NCBI RefSeq assembly: GCF_002234595.1
Contig: NZ_NMUL01000088.1
Location: 1-37,121, forward strand
Direction: 5' to 3'
DNA: 37,121 nt
Origin: Amycolatopsis vastitatis
GTDB lineage: Bacteria > Actinomycetota > Actinomycetes > Mycobacteriales > Pseudonocardiaceae
Of the stretch, positions 16,089-24,608 are shown piece after piece (position 1 is the first letter of the stretch; each line of letters opens with the position of its first letter). A program made the position numbers and the translations under genes. The notes below the pieces were generated by a model. It worked only from the letters and a program-made list of their open reading frames with translations. It was not told the origin of the DNA and ran no database searches.

Positions 16089-16124
16089 GAACATGATTGA
16101 TGTTCATGGATGTGAACGCTTCAC
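16089..16124. promoter_or_regulatory. Two adjacent inverted repeats upstream of the pip promoter
   Basis: GAACATgattgATGTTC (16089-16105) and GTGAAcgcTTCAC (16112-16124) are perfect inverted repeats, 23-24 bases centre to centre. They abut the -35 of the leftward promoter and so occupy about -37 to -72 relative to its start, a common place for activators. They also lie about 115-150 bases upstream of uppP. I cannot name the binding protein. Confidence 0.45.
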
Positions 16125-16237
16125 GATGATCCACTGAGGGGACGCTGAGCGTGCCGGTGCCCCTTGCCCGGGCCTTACCGATAAGCCGGTACTTTCCGGT
16201 GTCGGAGTGGTGAAAAAGTGGCACGGAAAGGCACGGA

Positions 16238-17164
16238 ATGTCCGCGGTGACCTATTTCGAGGCGATTGTCGTCGGCGCCTTGCAAGGGGTGTCGGAATTG
16301 TTTCCGGTGTCCAGTCTCGGCCACAGCATCCTGCTGCCCGCCTGGCTCGGCGGCTCGTGGCAGCGGGACCTGAGCATCGGCAAGGATTCGCCGTACCTCG
16401 CGGTGCTGGTGGCGATGCACGTCGCCACCGCGCTCGCGCTGGTCCTGTTCTTCCGCAAGGACTGGGTGCGGATCATCGGCGGGCTGTGGACGTCGGTCCG
16501 CCACCGCGAGGTCCGCACCCCCGACCAGCGGCTCGCTTGGCTGCTCGTGCTGGCCACGATCCCGGTCGGGCTGGCCGGCCTGCTCTTCGAGGGCCTGCTG
16601 CGCGACTACCTCGGCAAGCCGGTGCCGTCGGCGATCTTCCTCGCGCTCAACGGCGGTGTCCTCTACGCCGCCGAGAAGTTCTCCCGGAAGAAACCGGCGG
16701 ACGAAGCGGACACTGTGGACTTTTCGACCGAGGAAACCCTGGTCATGCGGGCGGTGACCGTCGAGGAGGCGACCGACGTCCGGCTCGCGAAGCTGCGGGT
16801 CGGCGAGGCGGTGCTGATCGGCGCGGCGCAGATCCTCGCGCTGCTGCCCGGTATCAGTCGGTCGGGCATCACGATGGTCGCCGGCCTGCGCCGCGGGCTC
16901 GGGCACGAGGACGCGGCGCGGTTCGCGTTCCTGCTCGCCACGCCGGTGATCCTCGCCGCGGGCGTGCTGAAGATGCCGACGCTGTTCGCCCCGGAGAACC
17001 ACGCTTCGCTCGGCCCGGCGCTCGTCGGCAGCGTCATCGCCGGGGTCGCTTCGTACATTTCCGTCCGGTTCCTCACGGGATACTTCGAAACGCGCACTCT
17101 GACCCCGTTCGCCATTTACTGCGTGGTCGCCGGAATCGGCAGCCTGATCTTCTTCGCGGTGTGA
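16238..17164 (+). CDS. uppP: Undecaprenyl-diphosphatase
   Basis: A 308-residue integral membrane enzyme that recycles undecaprenyl pyrophosphate to the monophosphate carrier for peptidoglycan synthesis; overproduction gives bacitracin resistance. The catalytic segment GALQGVSELFPVSSLGHS carries Glu20, Ser26 and His29, and PGISRSGITM near 207-216 provides the conserved Arg. About eight hydrophobic helices are visible. It is longer than the E. coli enzyme because of a charged insert at about 150-185. ATG at 16238 follows GGAAAGG. The next gene begins one base after the stop. Confidence 0.93.
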   Translation: MSAVTYFEAIVVGALQGVSELFPVSSLGHSILLPAWLGGSWQRDLSIGKDSPYLAVLVAMHVATALALVLFFRKDWVRIIGGLWTSVRHREVRTPDQRLAWLLVLATIPVGLAGLLFEGLLRDYLGKPVPSAIFLALNGGVLYAAEKFSRKKPADEADTVDFSTEETLVMRAVTVEEATDVRLAKLRVGEAVLIGAAQILALLPGISRSGITMVAGLRRGLGHEDAARFAFLLATPVILAAGVLKMPTLFAPENHASLGPALVGSVIAGVASYISVRFLTGYFETRTLTPFAIYCVVAGIGSLIFFAV

Positions 17165-17165
17165 C

Positions 17166-18023
17166 GTGCCGCTGACGGTCGACGTTCCGGCGGTCCTCTG
17201 CGTGCTGGTCCTGGGCACGCTCTACGTCCGCGCGGCGCGCCGCCGCGGCTGGCCGCCGGGCCGCACGACGGCCTTCCTCGCCGGGCTGGCGACGATCGTC
17301 CTGGTCACCTGCTCGCCGCTGGCCGTCTACGACACGACGTTCTTCTGGGTTCGCGCGGTCCAGACCATCACGCTGCTGATGATCACGCCGCTGCTGCTGG
17401 CCATGGGCGCGCCCATCCGGCTCCTCTTGGACACCGTCCCGGCGCGGTGGCCGCGGCGGCACGGCCGCGGCCCGGTGGCGCGGGCGCTGACGTTCCCGCC
17501 GGTGGTCACCGTCGTGCTGGTCGCGCCGGTGCTGGTGCTGTACCTGACCCCGCTCTACGACCTCGCGCTGCGGTCCTCGCTGGTCGACGGTCTCGTCCGG
17601 GTGGTGCTGGTCGGCGCAGGGTTCGTCTACTTCTGGACGCGCCTGGGCCTCGACCCGACGCCACGGGAAGACCCGCACCTGGTGTCGGTGTGGATCGCGT
17701 TCACCGAGGTGATCTTCGACGGCGCGCTCGGTCTGGTGCTGTGGCTCGGCCCGCTGCTCGCGCCGGCGCACTACGCGGCCGCGCACCCGGGCTGGGGCCC
17801 GGACCCGCGCACGGACCAGATCATCGGCGCGGGCGTGCTGTGGATCGGCGGCGACGTCGCCGGGCTGCCCTTCATCGCCGCCCTGTTCGTCCGCTGGGCC
17901 CGCGACGACGAGCGGCGCGCGAAGCGGATCGACGCCCAGCTGGACGAAGAAGCCGCTTCGGCGCCGCCCGCGCTGTGGTGGGAGACCGACCCGGCGCTCG
18001 CGGAACGGTTCCGCCGCCGATGA
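17166..18023 (+). CDS. CtaG-type cytochrome c oxidase assembly protein
   Basis: A 285-residue polytopic membrane protein with about seven hydrophobic helices, matching the caa3-type CtaG family that helps copper insertion into cytochrome oxidase. Recognisable blocks are an N-terminal helix, the paired hydrophobic stretch beginning FWVRAVQTITLLMITPLLLA, and HYAAAHPGWGPDPRTDQIIG near 225-245 with conserved His. The acidic C-terminal tail is cytosolic. GTG start one base after the uppP stop, so the two are probably one operon. It ends just before a large palindromic repeat. Confidence 0.8.
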   Translation: MPLTVDVPAVLCVLVLGTLYVRAARRRGWPPGRTTAFLAGLATIVLVTCSPLAVYDTTFFWVRAVQTITLLMITPLLLAMGAPIRLLLDTVPARWPRRHGRGPVARALTFPPVVTVVLVAPVLVLYLTPLYDLALRSSLVDGLVRVVLVGAGFVYFWTRLGLDPTPREDPHLVSVWIAFTEVIFDGALGLVLWLGPLLAPAHYAAAHPGWGPDPRTDQIIGAGVLWIGGDVAGLPFIAALFVRWARDDERRAKRIDAQLDEEAASAPPALWWETDPALAERFRRR

Positions 18024-18034
18024 CCAGGGTCCTG

Positions 18035-18123
18035 AAGCGCCCCAATGTGGCGTTGGTTGCGTCCAGCGCACCCAATGTGGCGTTCGGTGCGTCCAACGCA
18101 CCGAACGCCACATTGGGGCGCTT
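18035..18123. repeat. Tandem 30-bp units with competing long palindromes
   Basis: Two 30-bp units (18041-18070 and 18071-18100), each beginning CCCAATGTGGCGTT, are followed by an inverted copy (18101-18117). The second unit pairs perfectly with the inverted copy: a 21-bp stem 18071-18091/18097-18117 with a 5-base loop. The first unit with its flank, 18035-18054, pairs over 20 bp with 18104-18123. The two hairpins compete for the same 3' arm. The element sits between the convergent ctaG-like and panB genes and could terminate both. I recall similar palindromes in Amycolatopsis genomes. Confidence 0.85.
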
Positions 18124-18133
18124 GGGGGCGGGC

Positions 18134-19012
18134 TCAGTCGTGGAAAGCGTGTTCCGGCGCCGGGAACTCGCCGCGCCGGACGTCCTCCGCGAACGCCGTC
18201 GCCGCGTTCTGCAGCACCGTCGCGACGTCGGCGTAGCGCTTGACGAACCGCGGTGCCTTGCCGCGCCGCAGCCCGGCCATGTCCTGCCAGACGAGCACCT
18301 GCGCGTCGCAGTCCGGACCCGCGCCGATGCCGACCGTCGGGATCTTCAGCTCCGCCGTGACGCGCTTCGCGGCTTCGGCGGGCACCATCTCCATCACGAC
18401 CGCGAACGCCCCGGCCTCCTGCAGCGCCAGCGCGTCGGCGAGCAGCACGTCCGCCGCTTCGCCGCGCCCCTGCACCCGGTAGCCGCCGAGGTTGTGTTCG
18501 CTCTGCGGGGTGAACCCGATGTGGCCCATCACGGGCACGCCCGCCGACGTCAGGGCCTCGACGTGCGCGGCGAACCGCCGCCCGCCTTCGAGCTTGACGG
18601 CGTGCGCGCGGCCCTCCTTCATGAACCGCACCGACGTCTCGAGCGCCTGCTGCGGCGAGAGCTGGTAGGAGCCGAACGGCAGGTCGGCGACCACGAGGGC
18701 CCGCTTGACCGAGCGGGTGACCGCCCGGACCAGCGGCAGCAGCTCGTCGACCGTCACCGGCAGCGACGTGTCGTAGCCGAAGACGTTGTTGGCCGCGGAG
18801 TCGCCGACCAGCAGCACCGGGATCCCGGCCTCGTCGAACAGCGCGGCGGTGTACATGTCGTAGGCGGTGAGCATGGGCCACGGTTCGCCGCGTTCCTTCA
18901 GCTCACGCAGGTGGTGGACCCGGACTTTCCGGCCCGGGGCCGTCGCGGGTGCGGCGGAACCGGTGCCGTAGGGGGCCGCTTCTTCGGCGGGCCCGTTCAC
19001 ACTGGCAGACAT
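18134..19012 (-). CDS. panB: 3-Methyl-2-oxobutanoate hydroxymethyltransferase
   Basis: A 292-residue enzyme that makes ketopantoate from 2-oxoisovalerate and methylene-tetrahydrofolate, the first committed step of pantothenate and CoA synthesis. LLVGDSAANNVFGYDTSLPV near 67-86 includes the Mg-binding Asp71; KLEGG and GHIGFTPQSEHNLGG are family signatures. The first 28 residues form a low-complexity extension before the fold begins at VRVHHLREL. ATG at 19012 is chosen with GGAAGG about 12 bases upstream. It diverges from lysX. Beyond its stop lies the 18035-18123 palindrome. panB sits near a Hip1-like gene and glnA2 in mycobacteria as well. Confidence 0.93.
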   Translation of the reverse strand: MSASVNGPAEEAAPYGTGSAAPATAPGRKVRVHHLRELKERGEPWPMLTAYDMYTAALFDEAGIPVLLVGDSAANNVFGYDTSLPVTVDELLPLVRAVTRSVKRALVVADLPFGSYQLSPQQALETSVRFMKEGRAHAVKLEGGRRFAAHVEALTSAGVPVMGHIGFTPQSEHNLGGYRVQGRGEAADVLLADALALQEAGAFAVVMEMVPAEAAKRVTAELKIPTVGIGAGPDCDAQVLVWQDMAGLRRGKAPRFVKRYADVATVLQNAATAFAEDVRRGEFPAPEHAFHD

Positions 19013-19249
19013 CGTCGTCGACCGTCCTTCCCTCGGGGCCTTGACGGGGTCCCCGGGTCGTGGAGCTGGGGCGTCCCAAAGCGTGACACGCCCCCGGACC
19101 GGTCCCAACCTCGTGCGACAAGCTTCACACCCTCGAGGACGAGTCCCGGTCAGCCTTCAGGTTGATGCCCGCGGACAACCAACCTGGGTTCACTTACGTC
19201 CAAAGAGGGCATCACCCCTGATCGGCCGTGAAAGGCGACGAAAGCAACG

Positions 19250-22200
19250 ATGGGAAACCTCGCGAGCACACGTCCCCGCCTCCCCGTGTGGAAGGCGAAA
19301 GCGGGCGGGATCGTCGCGACCGTGGTGCAGCTGGCCGCGGTGTTCTCGGTGGTCCTGCTGTTCACGAACGGCGGGCACGGCCGGGTCCTCAACGGCATCG
19401 ACATGGCCTTCTCCGCGCTGAGCGTGCCCACCAGCGCGAGCCTGGTGATGGTCCTGCTGCTGGTGGTGCTCGGCGGTGCCCTGCGCCGTCGCAAGAAGGC
19501 CGCGCTGTACACGCTGGTGCTGTTCCAGGTCGGCGGGCTGCTGCTCACCCTCGCCCTGCAGGCGACCCTGCTGTGGTCGCCCGAGCTGCTTGTGCTCGGG
19601 CCCAAGCAGATGCGGCACATCCCCAACCAGGTGTGGGCCCTCACCATCGCCGACCTGCTGTCGGTCGGCCTGATCGTGCTCCTGCTCGCGCTGCGTCCCG
19701 CGTTCCCGGCCCGGCTCGCGCCGAGCGCCTGGCGTGACGGCCTGACCATGCTGTTCGGCGGGTTCGCCGTCGTCATCCTGGTCGGCTGGGGGCTGGCGGA
19801 AGCGTTCCCCGGGCACCTCGGCGACACCTGGGAGCGCTTCGCCTGGGTCGTGAACCACGCCACCGGCGAGAACCTGCAGCTGCGCCGGATCGGCGTCGGC
19901 GAAGGACCCGGCTGGCTGGACGTGTTCCTCGACCTGAGCGCGACGGCGGTCGCCACCGGAGCGCTGTACATGCTCTTCCGCGGCGTACGCAGCCGCGGCC
20001 TGCGTACGGACGACGAAGAGCTTCGCCTGCGTCAGCTGCTGGCCCAGTACGGCGAGGACGACTCTCTCGGCTACTTCGCCACGCGCCGCGACAAGAGCGT
20101 CGTCTTCGCGCCGAACGGCCGCGCGGCGGTGACCTACCGCGTGCTCGGCGGCACCAGCGTCGCCAGCGCCGACCCGGTCGGTGACCCCGACGCGTGGCCC
20201 GACGCGGTGCGTGCGTGGCTCGACGAGACACGCACGTACGGCTGGACCCCGGGCGTGCTCGGGGCGAGCGAGCGCGGCGCCGAGGTCTACACCGCCGCCG
20301 GCTTGCGCGCCTTGGAAATCGGCGACGAAGCGGTGCTCGACGTCCGCGAGTTCAGCCTCGCCGGGCCGGAGCGGCGCTCGGTGCGCCAAGCCGTCAAACG
20401 CATCCAGCGCGCCGGCTACACCTCGCGGGTCCGCCGCCACGGCGAAATCCCCGGGCAGGAGATGACCGAGCTGCTCGCCCGCGCCCAGGCGTGGCGCGGC
20501 GCTGAGACCGAGCGCGGGTTCTCGATGGCGCTGGGCCGGCTCGGCGACCCCAGTGACGGCCGAAGCGTGATGGTCGAGGCCTACGACGCCCACGGCGAGC
20601 TGCGCGGGCTGCTGTCGTTCGTCCCGTGGGGGCGGCGCGGGCTTTCGCTGGACCTCATGCGCCGCGACCGCGACGCCGAAAACGGCCTCAACGAGTACAT
20701 GATCGCCGAGGTCGTCGCGGCCGCGCAGTACCTCGGCGCGCAGCGGATCTCGCTCAACTTCGCGATGTTCCGCGCGGTGTTCTCCGAGGGAGAGCGGATC
20801 GGCGCGGGCCCGGTGCTGCGGGCCTGGCGCGGGATCCTGAGCGTGTTCTCGCGGTTCTTCCAGCTGGAGTCGCTGTACCGGTCGAACACCAAGTACGGGC
20901 CGGACTGGGAGCCGCGGTTCCTCTGCTACTCGTCGGCGCGGCGGCTGCCGCGCGTCGGCATCGTCGCGGGCGCGCTCGAAGGGTTCGTCCCGACCGGACG
21001 GGCGCGGTCGCTGCGGCTGGAGACGGTCGGCGACGACTTCGTCGGCCGCGTGAAGGCGATCGAGGAGACCGCGGCGTCGCCGGCGCCCAAGCCGGTGCGG
21101 CGGCCCGAGCAGGTCCGCGTCCGCATCGCCAAGCTCGACAAGCTGCGCGAGGCCGGCATCGAGCCGTACGGCGTCGGGTTCCGCCGCGACGACCACATCG
21201 GGGACGTCGTCGCGAAGTTCGGCGACCTCGCTCCGGACGCGGCGACCGGGCACCGCGTCCGGATCGCCGGGCGCGTGCTGAACATGCGCATCCTCGGCGG
21301 GCTGTGCTTCGCGCGCGTCAAGGACTTCAGCGGCGAGATCCAGCTGATGCTCGAGGCGGGCGAACTGGACCTCACCGGCTGGCGGACCGGCGTCGACCTC
21401 GGCGACCACGTCGGTGTCAGCGGCCAGGTCGTGACGTCGAAGCGGGGCGAGCTCTCGGTGCTCGTCGACGAGTGGACGGTCACCGCGAAGTGCCTGCACC
21501 CGCTGCCCGACAAGCGCAAGGGCCTGACCGACCCGGAGACGCGGGTGCGGCAGCGCTACCTCGACCTCGCCGTCAACCCGGACTCGACGAACATGCTGCG
21601 CCTGCGGTCCACCGTGGTCCGCGCGGTGCGCGACCGGCTGCACCACGCCGACTTCCTCGAGGTCGAGACGCCGATGCTGCAGACGGTCCACGGCGGCGCC
21701 AACGCCCGGCCGTTCGTCACCCACATCAACGCCTACGACATGCGCATGTACCTGCGGATCGCGCCCGAGCTGTACCTCAAGCGGCTGTGCGTCGCCGGCG
21801 TCGAGCGGGTCTTCGAGCTCAACCGCAACTTCCGCAACGAAGGCGTCGACGCGACGCACAACCCCGAGTTCACGATGCTCGAGGCGTACCAGGCGTACGC
21901 GGACTACGACTCGATGCGGGTGCTGACGCGCGAACTCATCCAGCACGCGGCCGAAGCGGCGTACGGCGCTCAGGTCGTGCGCAGGCCGGACGCCGGCGGG
22001 AAGGTCGTCGAGTACGACATCTCCGGCGACTGGCCGGTGGTCCCGGTGCACGAAGCCGTGTCCGCGGTGTTCGGCGAGGAGGTCGGCTCGGGCACGTCGG
22101 TGGCGGACCTGCGCCGGCTGTGCGTCGCCGCGGGTGTGCCGGTGGGGGAGGACCCGAGTCACGGCGACCTGGTGCTCAAGGCGTTCGAGCACCTGGTCGA

Positions 22201-22573
22201 GGGCGCGACCGTGCTGCCGACCTTCTACACCGACTACCCGACCGACGTCTCGCCGCTGACCCGCCAGCACCGCGTCGACCCGCGGCTGGCCGAGCGCTGG
22301 GACCTGATCGCGTTCGGCTCCGAGGTCGGCACCGCCTACACCGAGCTGACCGACCCGATCGAGCAGCGGCGGCGGCTGGAAGCGCAGTCCCTGCGCGCGG
22401 CCAGCGGCGACGTCGAGGCGATGGAGCTGGACGAGGACTTCCTCCTCGCCCTGGAGCACGGCATGCCGCCGACCGGCGGCCTCGGCCTGGGCGTCGACCG
22501 GCTGCTGATGATGCTCACGGGTGCCTCCATCCGCCAGACGGTCCTGTTCCCCTTCGTCCGACCGCAGGCATAA
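19250..22573 (+). CDS. lysX: Bifunctional lysyl-phosphatidylglycerol synthetase and lysyl-tRNA synthetase
   Basis: A 1107-residue fusion protein. Residues 1-250 hold about six transmembrane helices. A DUF2156-type transferase domain (about 255-600) moves lysine from lysyl-tRNA to phosphatidylglycerol, lowering membrane negative charge and protecting against cationic peptides. From about 620 the protein is a class II lysyl-tRNA synthetase: OB-fold, a motif-2 segment FRNEGVDATHNPEF near 860, and motif 3 GLGVDRLLMM near 1080. Length and order match M. tuberculosis LysX (1172 residues). ATG at 19250 has only a weak purine-rich site upstream. It diverges from panB across 237 bases. A separate housekeeping lysS is expected elsewhere. 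Confidence 0.95.
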   Translation: MGNLASTRPRLPVWKAKAGGIVATVVQLAAVFSVVLLFTNGGHGRVLNGIDMAFSALSVPTSASLVMVLLLVVLGGALRRRKKAALYTLVLFQVGGLLLTLALQATLLWSPELLVLGPKQMRHIPNQVWALTIADLLSVGLIVLLLALRPAFPARLAPSAWRDGLTMLFGGFAVVILVGWGLAEAFPGHLGDTWERFAWVVNHATGENLQLRRIGVGEGPGWLDVFLDLSATAVATGALYMLFRGVRSRGLRTDDEELRLRQLLAQYGEDDSLGYFATRRDKSVVFAPNGRAAVTYRVLGGTSVASADPVGDPDAWPDAVRAWLDETRTYGWTPGVLGASERGAEVYTAAGLRALEIGDEAVLDVREFSLAGPERRSVRQAVKRIQRAGYTSRVRRHGEIPGQEMTELLARAQAWRGAETERGFSMALGRLGDPSDGRSVMVEAYDAHGELRGLLSFVPWGRRGLSLDLMRRDRDAENGLNEYMIAEVVAAAQYLGAQRISLNFAMFRAVFSEGERIGAGPVLRAWRGILSVFSRFFQLESLYRSNTKYGPDWEPRFLCYSSARRLPRVGIVAGALEGFVPTGRARSLRLETVGDDFVGRVKAIEETAASPAPKPVRRPEQVRVRIAKLDKLREAGIEPYGVGFRRDDHIGDVVAKFGDLAPDAATGHRVRIAGRVLNMRILGGLCFARVKDFSGEIQLMLEAGELDLTGWRTGVDLGDHVGVSGQVVTSKRGELSVLVDEWTVTAKCLHPLPDKRKGLTDPETRVRQRYLDLAVNPDSTNMLRLRSTVVRAVRDRLHHADFLEVETPMLQTVHGGANARPFVTHINAYDMRMYLRIAPELYLKRLCVAGVERVFELNRNFRNEGVDATHNPEFTMLEAYQAYADYDSMRVLTRELIQHAAEAAYGAQVVRRPDAGGKVVEYDISGDWPVVPVHEAVSAVFGEEVGSGTSVADLRRLCVAAGVPVGEDPSHGDLVLKAFEHLVEGATVLPTFYTDYPTDVSPLTRQHRVDPRLAERWDLIAFGSEVGTAYTELTDPIEQRRRLEAQSLRAASGDVEAMELDEDFLLALEHGMPPTGGLGLGVDRLLMMLTGASIRQTVLFPFVRPQA

Positions 22574-22636
22574 CGACTCGGTGGACCTGGTCACGGCGAC
22601 GAGCCGTGGCGCGGCCGGTCGCCTACGCTCGGCCTC

Positions 22637-23206
22637 GTGCGCACGGCTCGGATCGCCTCGGCCCTCCTGATGGGGGTGGCCGTCCTCGCGTATTCGGGCT
22701 GGCTGCTGGAGTTCGTCCTGCCCACCGGGGTCTCCCCGGTGCGGGACCCGGCGGAGGCGCTGCTCACCGGGCCGCCGGTGTTCCGGATCCTCCTCGCCGT
22801 GTCGGGGGTCGCGTTCCTGCTCGCCGGGCCCCCGCTGCACCGGCTCGGCCCTGTCCAGTGGTCGGCGCGGCTCAGCTCGTACTCGGTGAGCGCGTTCGGC
22901 CTGGTCGTGCTGTTCCAGGCCGCCTACCCGGAGCACAGCGACGTGCTGTCGGCGCTGCTCAGCCTCGTCCTCGGGATCGGGGTGGTCAGCCTGATCCTGT
23001 GGTGGCCGCCCGGCTGGCGCGGGCTCGCCGTCGCCGGCCTGGCCGTGGTGGTGGCCACCTCGCTGGCCGTCGTCCTCGCCCGGGAGCTGGACGCCTTCGA
23101 GGGTGTCTTCACCCGGATCCAGCTGGTGGTGCGCGCGACGCTGTACGCCGTGGGCGGGGCGTACGCCTTCGTCAAGCCGGCGCCGCGCCACGCTCACCGG
23201 ACCTGA
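22637..23206 (+). CDS. Small hypothetical membrane protein
   Basis: 189 residues with about six hydrophobic segments and little else; it resembles the general DUF998-type layout of actinobacterial membrane proteins but I do not recognise the family with certainty. The first segment runs from about residue 7 to 30. The GTG start at 22637 is preceded by TACGCT ending 7 bases upstream, suggesting a leaderless transcript separate from lysX, 63 bases before. No enzymatic motif is visible. The charged C-terminus is short. Confidence 0.7.
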   Translation: MRTARIASALLMGVAVLAYSGWLLEFVLPTGVSPVRDPAEALLTGPPVFRILLAVSGVAFLLAGPPLHRLGPVQWSARLSSYSVSAFGLVVLFQAAYPEHSDVLSALLSLVLGIGVVSLILWWPPGWRGLAVAGLAVVVATSLAVVLARELDAFEGVFTRIQLVVRATLYAVGGAYAFVKPAPRHAHRT

Positions 23207-23281
23207 TCCCGGTTTTTCCGCCCGGAATGTCGGTGGTGGGTGGCACGATCGCCGCAGACATCCCCAGGCGGAAGGATCGAC

Positions 23282-23872
23282 ATGGCGGGAAACGTGCGCC
23301 CGGTGGCCGACGAGCGTGACGGGCTGCTGAGCTTCCTGGAGCAGCAGCGGTACGTGCTCAAGCTGGCGGCACACGGGCTGACGGACGACCAGGCGCGGCT
23401 CACCCCGACGAAGAGCACGCTGTCGGTGGGCGGTCTGGTCAAGCACGTCGCGAGCACCGAGAACGGCTGGATCGACACCGTGCTGCAGGTGCCTCAGAAG
23501 CCGTTCGGCGAGGCGATGGCGGAGTACCAGGCGGCGCACCGCCTGGGCCCGGAGGAGACGCTGGAGAGCGTCCTGGCGCGCTACGACGAGGTGGCGGCGC
23601 GCACCGCCGAGGTCATCGCGGGGATCGACGACCTCGGCCAGGCGGTCCCGGTGCCGAAGGGCGTGCCGTGGTTCCCGCAGGACGTCGAGGCCTGGTCGGT
23701 CCGCTGGGTGCTGCTGCACCTGATCCAGGAGACGGCCCGCCACGCGGGCCACGCGGACATCATCCGCGAGCACGTCGACGGCGGCACGGCGATGCCCCTG
23801 ATGGCGGCGGCCGAGGGCTGGCCGGAAACCCCGTTCATCAAGCCCTGGACCCCGCAGTCCCAACCGGCCTGA
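23282..23872 (+). CDS. DinB-family (DUF664) protein
   Basis: A 196-residue four-helix protein of the DinB/mycothiol-dependent maleylpyruvate isomerase superfamily, whose members often bind a divalent metal through three histidines. His55 (GLVKHVAS), His146 and the pair His154/His157 in ARHAGHADIIRE are the likely ligands. In actinobacteria such proteins are commonly mycothiol or bacillithiol S-transferases, but the substrate cannot be predicted. ATG at 23282 is chosen because GGAAGG lies about seven bases upstream; an earlier GTG at 23240 is less likely. It is followed by a tandem repeat array. Confidence 0.85.
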   Translation: MAGNVRPVADERDGLLSFLEQQRYVLKLAAHGLTDDQARLTPTKSTLSVGGLVKHVASTENGWIDTVLQVPQKPFGEAMAEYQAAHRLGPEETLESVLARYDEVAARTAEVIAGIDDLGQAVPVPKGVPWFPQDVEAWSVRWVLLHLIQETARHAGHADIIREHVDGGTAMPLMAAAEGWPETPFIKPWTPQSQPA

Positions 23873-23897
23873 CCCCGGCTCGGCTCGCGGCCCCCAC

Positions 23898-24022
23898 CCG
23901 CGAGCCGACCCTCCAGGCACGCGAGCCGACCCTCCAGGTACGCGACCCGACCCTCCAATCACGCGTGATGCCCCGCCAATCACGCGTGATGCCTCCCCGA
24001 TCACACGTGATGCCCTTCCGCG
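23898..24022. repeat. 21-bp tandem repeat array between dinB-like gene and ogt
   Basis: Six units of 21 bp. A near-constant CACGCG core recurs at 23918, 23939 (as TACGCG), 23960, 23981 and 24002 (as CACACG), with a degenerate first copy near 23897. The early units read GAGCCGACCCTCCAGG after the core; the last three read TGATGCC and so contain palindromes such as ATCACGCGTGAT. The array therefore drifts from one unit type to another. It fills the 164-base gap between two convergent genes. There is no spacer diversity or cas gene, so it is not a CRISPR. Confidence 0.8.
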
Positions 24023-24036
24023 CACGGCGGGACGGC

Positions 24037-24570
24037 TCAGAACAGCGTCGGCTCGTCGGCGAGCGCGCCCTCGATCACCAGCATCCGGCGTTTCGTCCCG
24101 ACTCCGCCCCGGGCGGAGAACCCGCCGTCCTTGCCGCCGGCCGCCAGCACCCGGTGGCACGGCACGATGATCGGGAACGGGTTGTGCCCCATCGCCTGCC
24201 CGACGGCCTGCGCGGAACCCGGCCGGCCGAGCCGGTGCGCGATGTCGCCGTAGGTGAGCGTCTTGCCGGGCGGGACCGTGCGCGCGATCTCGTACGCGCG
24301 GCGGTGGAACTCCGGCACCCCGGAAAAGTCCAGCTCCACCGAGGCCAGGTCGCGACGCGAGCCGCTCAGCAACGCCACGATCCCGTCCACCGCGGCCCGC
24401 ACCGGCGGAGACGGCGTCCCCTCGACGGCGTCCGGGAACCGCCGGGCCAGCCACGCGCGGGTCCGCGCCGCACTGCCCTCGGGCAGCGACGTCCCGATCA
24501 CGACGTCGTCGCGCCACGCGAGCCCGCAGACCCCGATCGCGGTGTCGAACACGGTGAATCCCACTGTCAT
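24037..24570 (-). CDS. ogt: Methylated-DNA--protein-cysteine methyltransferase
   Basis: A 177-residue suicide repair protein that takes the methyl group from O6-methylguanine. The acceptor Cys138 lies in IIVPCHRVL; the Arg finger and recognition helix are in GDIAHRLGRPGSAQAVGQA (109-127); GGFSARGGVGTKRRML follows. The N-terminal ribonuclease-like domain lacks zinc ligands, as in Ogt rather than Ada. ATG at 24570 is preceded by TATCGT ending six bases upstream on the minus strand, so the transcript may be leaderless. It diverges from the glyoxalase-like gene over only 38 bases. Confidence 0.93.
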   Translation of the reverse strand: MTVGFTVFDTAIGVCGLAWRDDVVIGTSLPEGSAARTRAWLARRFPDAVEGTPSPPVRAAVDGIVALLSGSRRDLASVELDFSGVPEFHRRAYEIARTVPPGKTLTYGDIAHRLGRPGSAQAVGQAMGHNPFPIIVPCHRVLAAGGKDGGFSARGGVGTKRRMLVIEGALADEPTLF

Positions 24571-24608
24571 CCCGTCACGATACGACCGGGGTACGACAGA
24601 ATGGGCTC

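Noticed and set aside
16089..16105. LexA/SOS box at GAACAT-n5-ATGTTC
   Set aside because: The actinobacterial box needs GAAC and GTTC four bases apart; here they are nine apart.
23898..24022. CRISPR array
   Set aside because: Units are directly adjacent at 21 bp with no unique spacers, and no cas genes are present.
19190..24517. Very long minus-strand open frame (over 1700 codons) opposite lysX
   Set aside because: It has no recognisable domain and the composition typical of antisense GC-rich frames; lysX on the plus strand is unmistakable.
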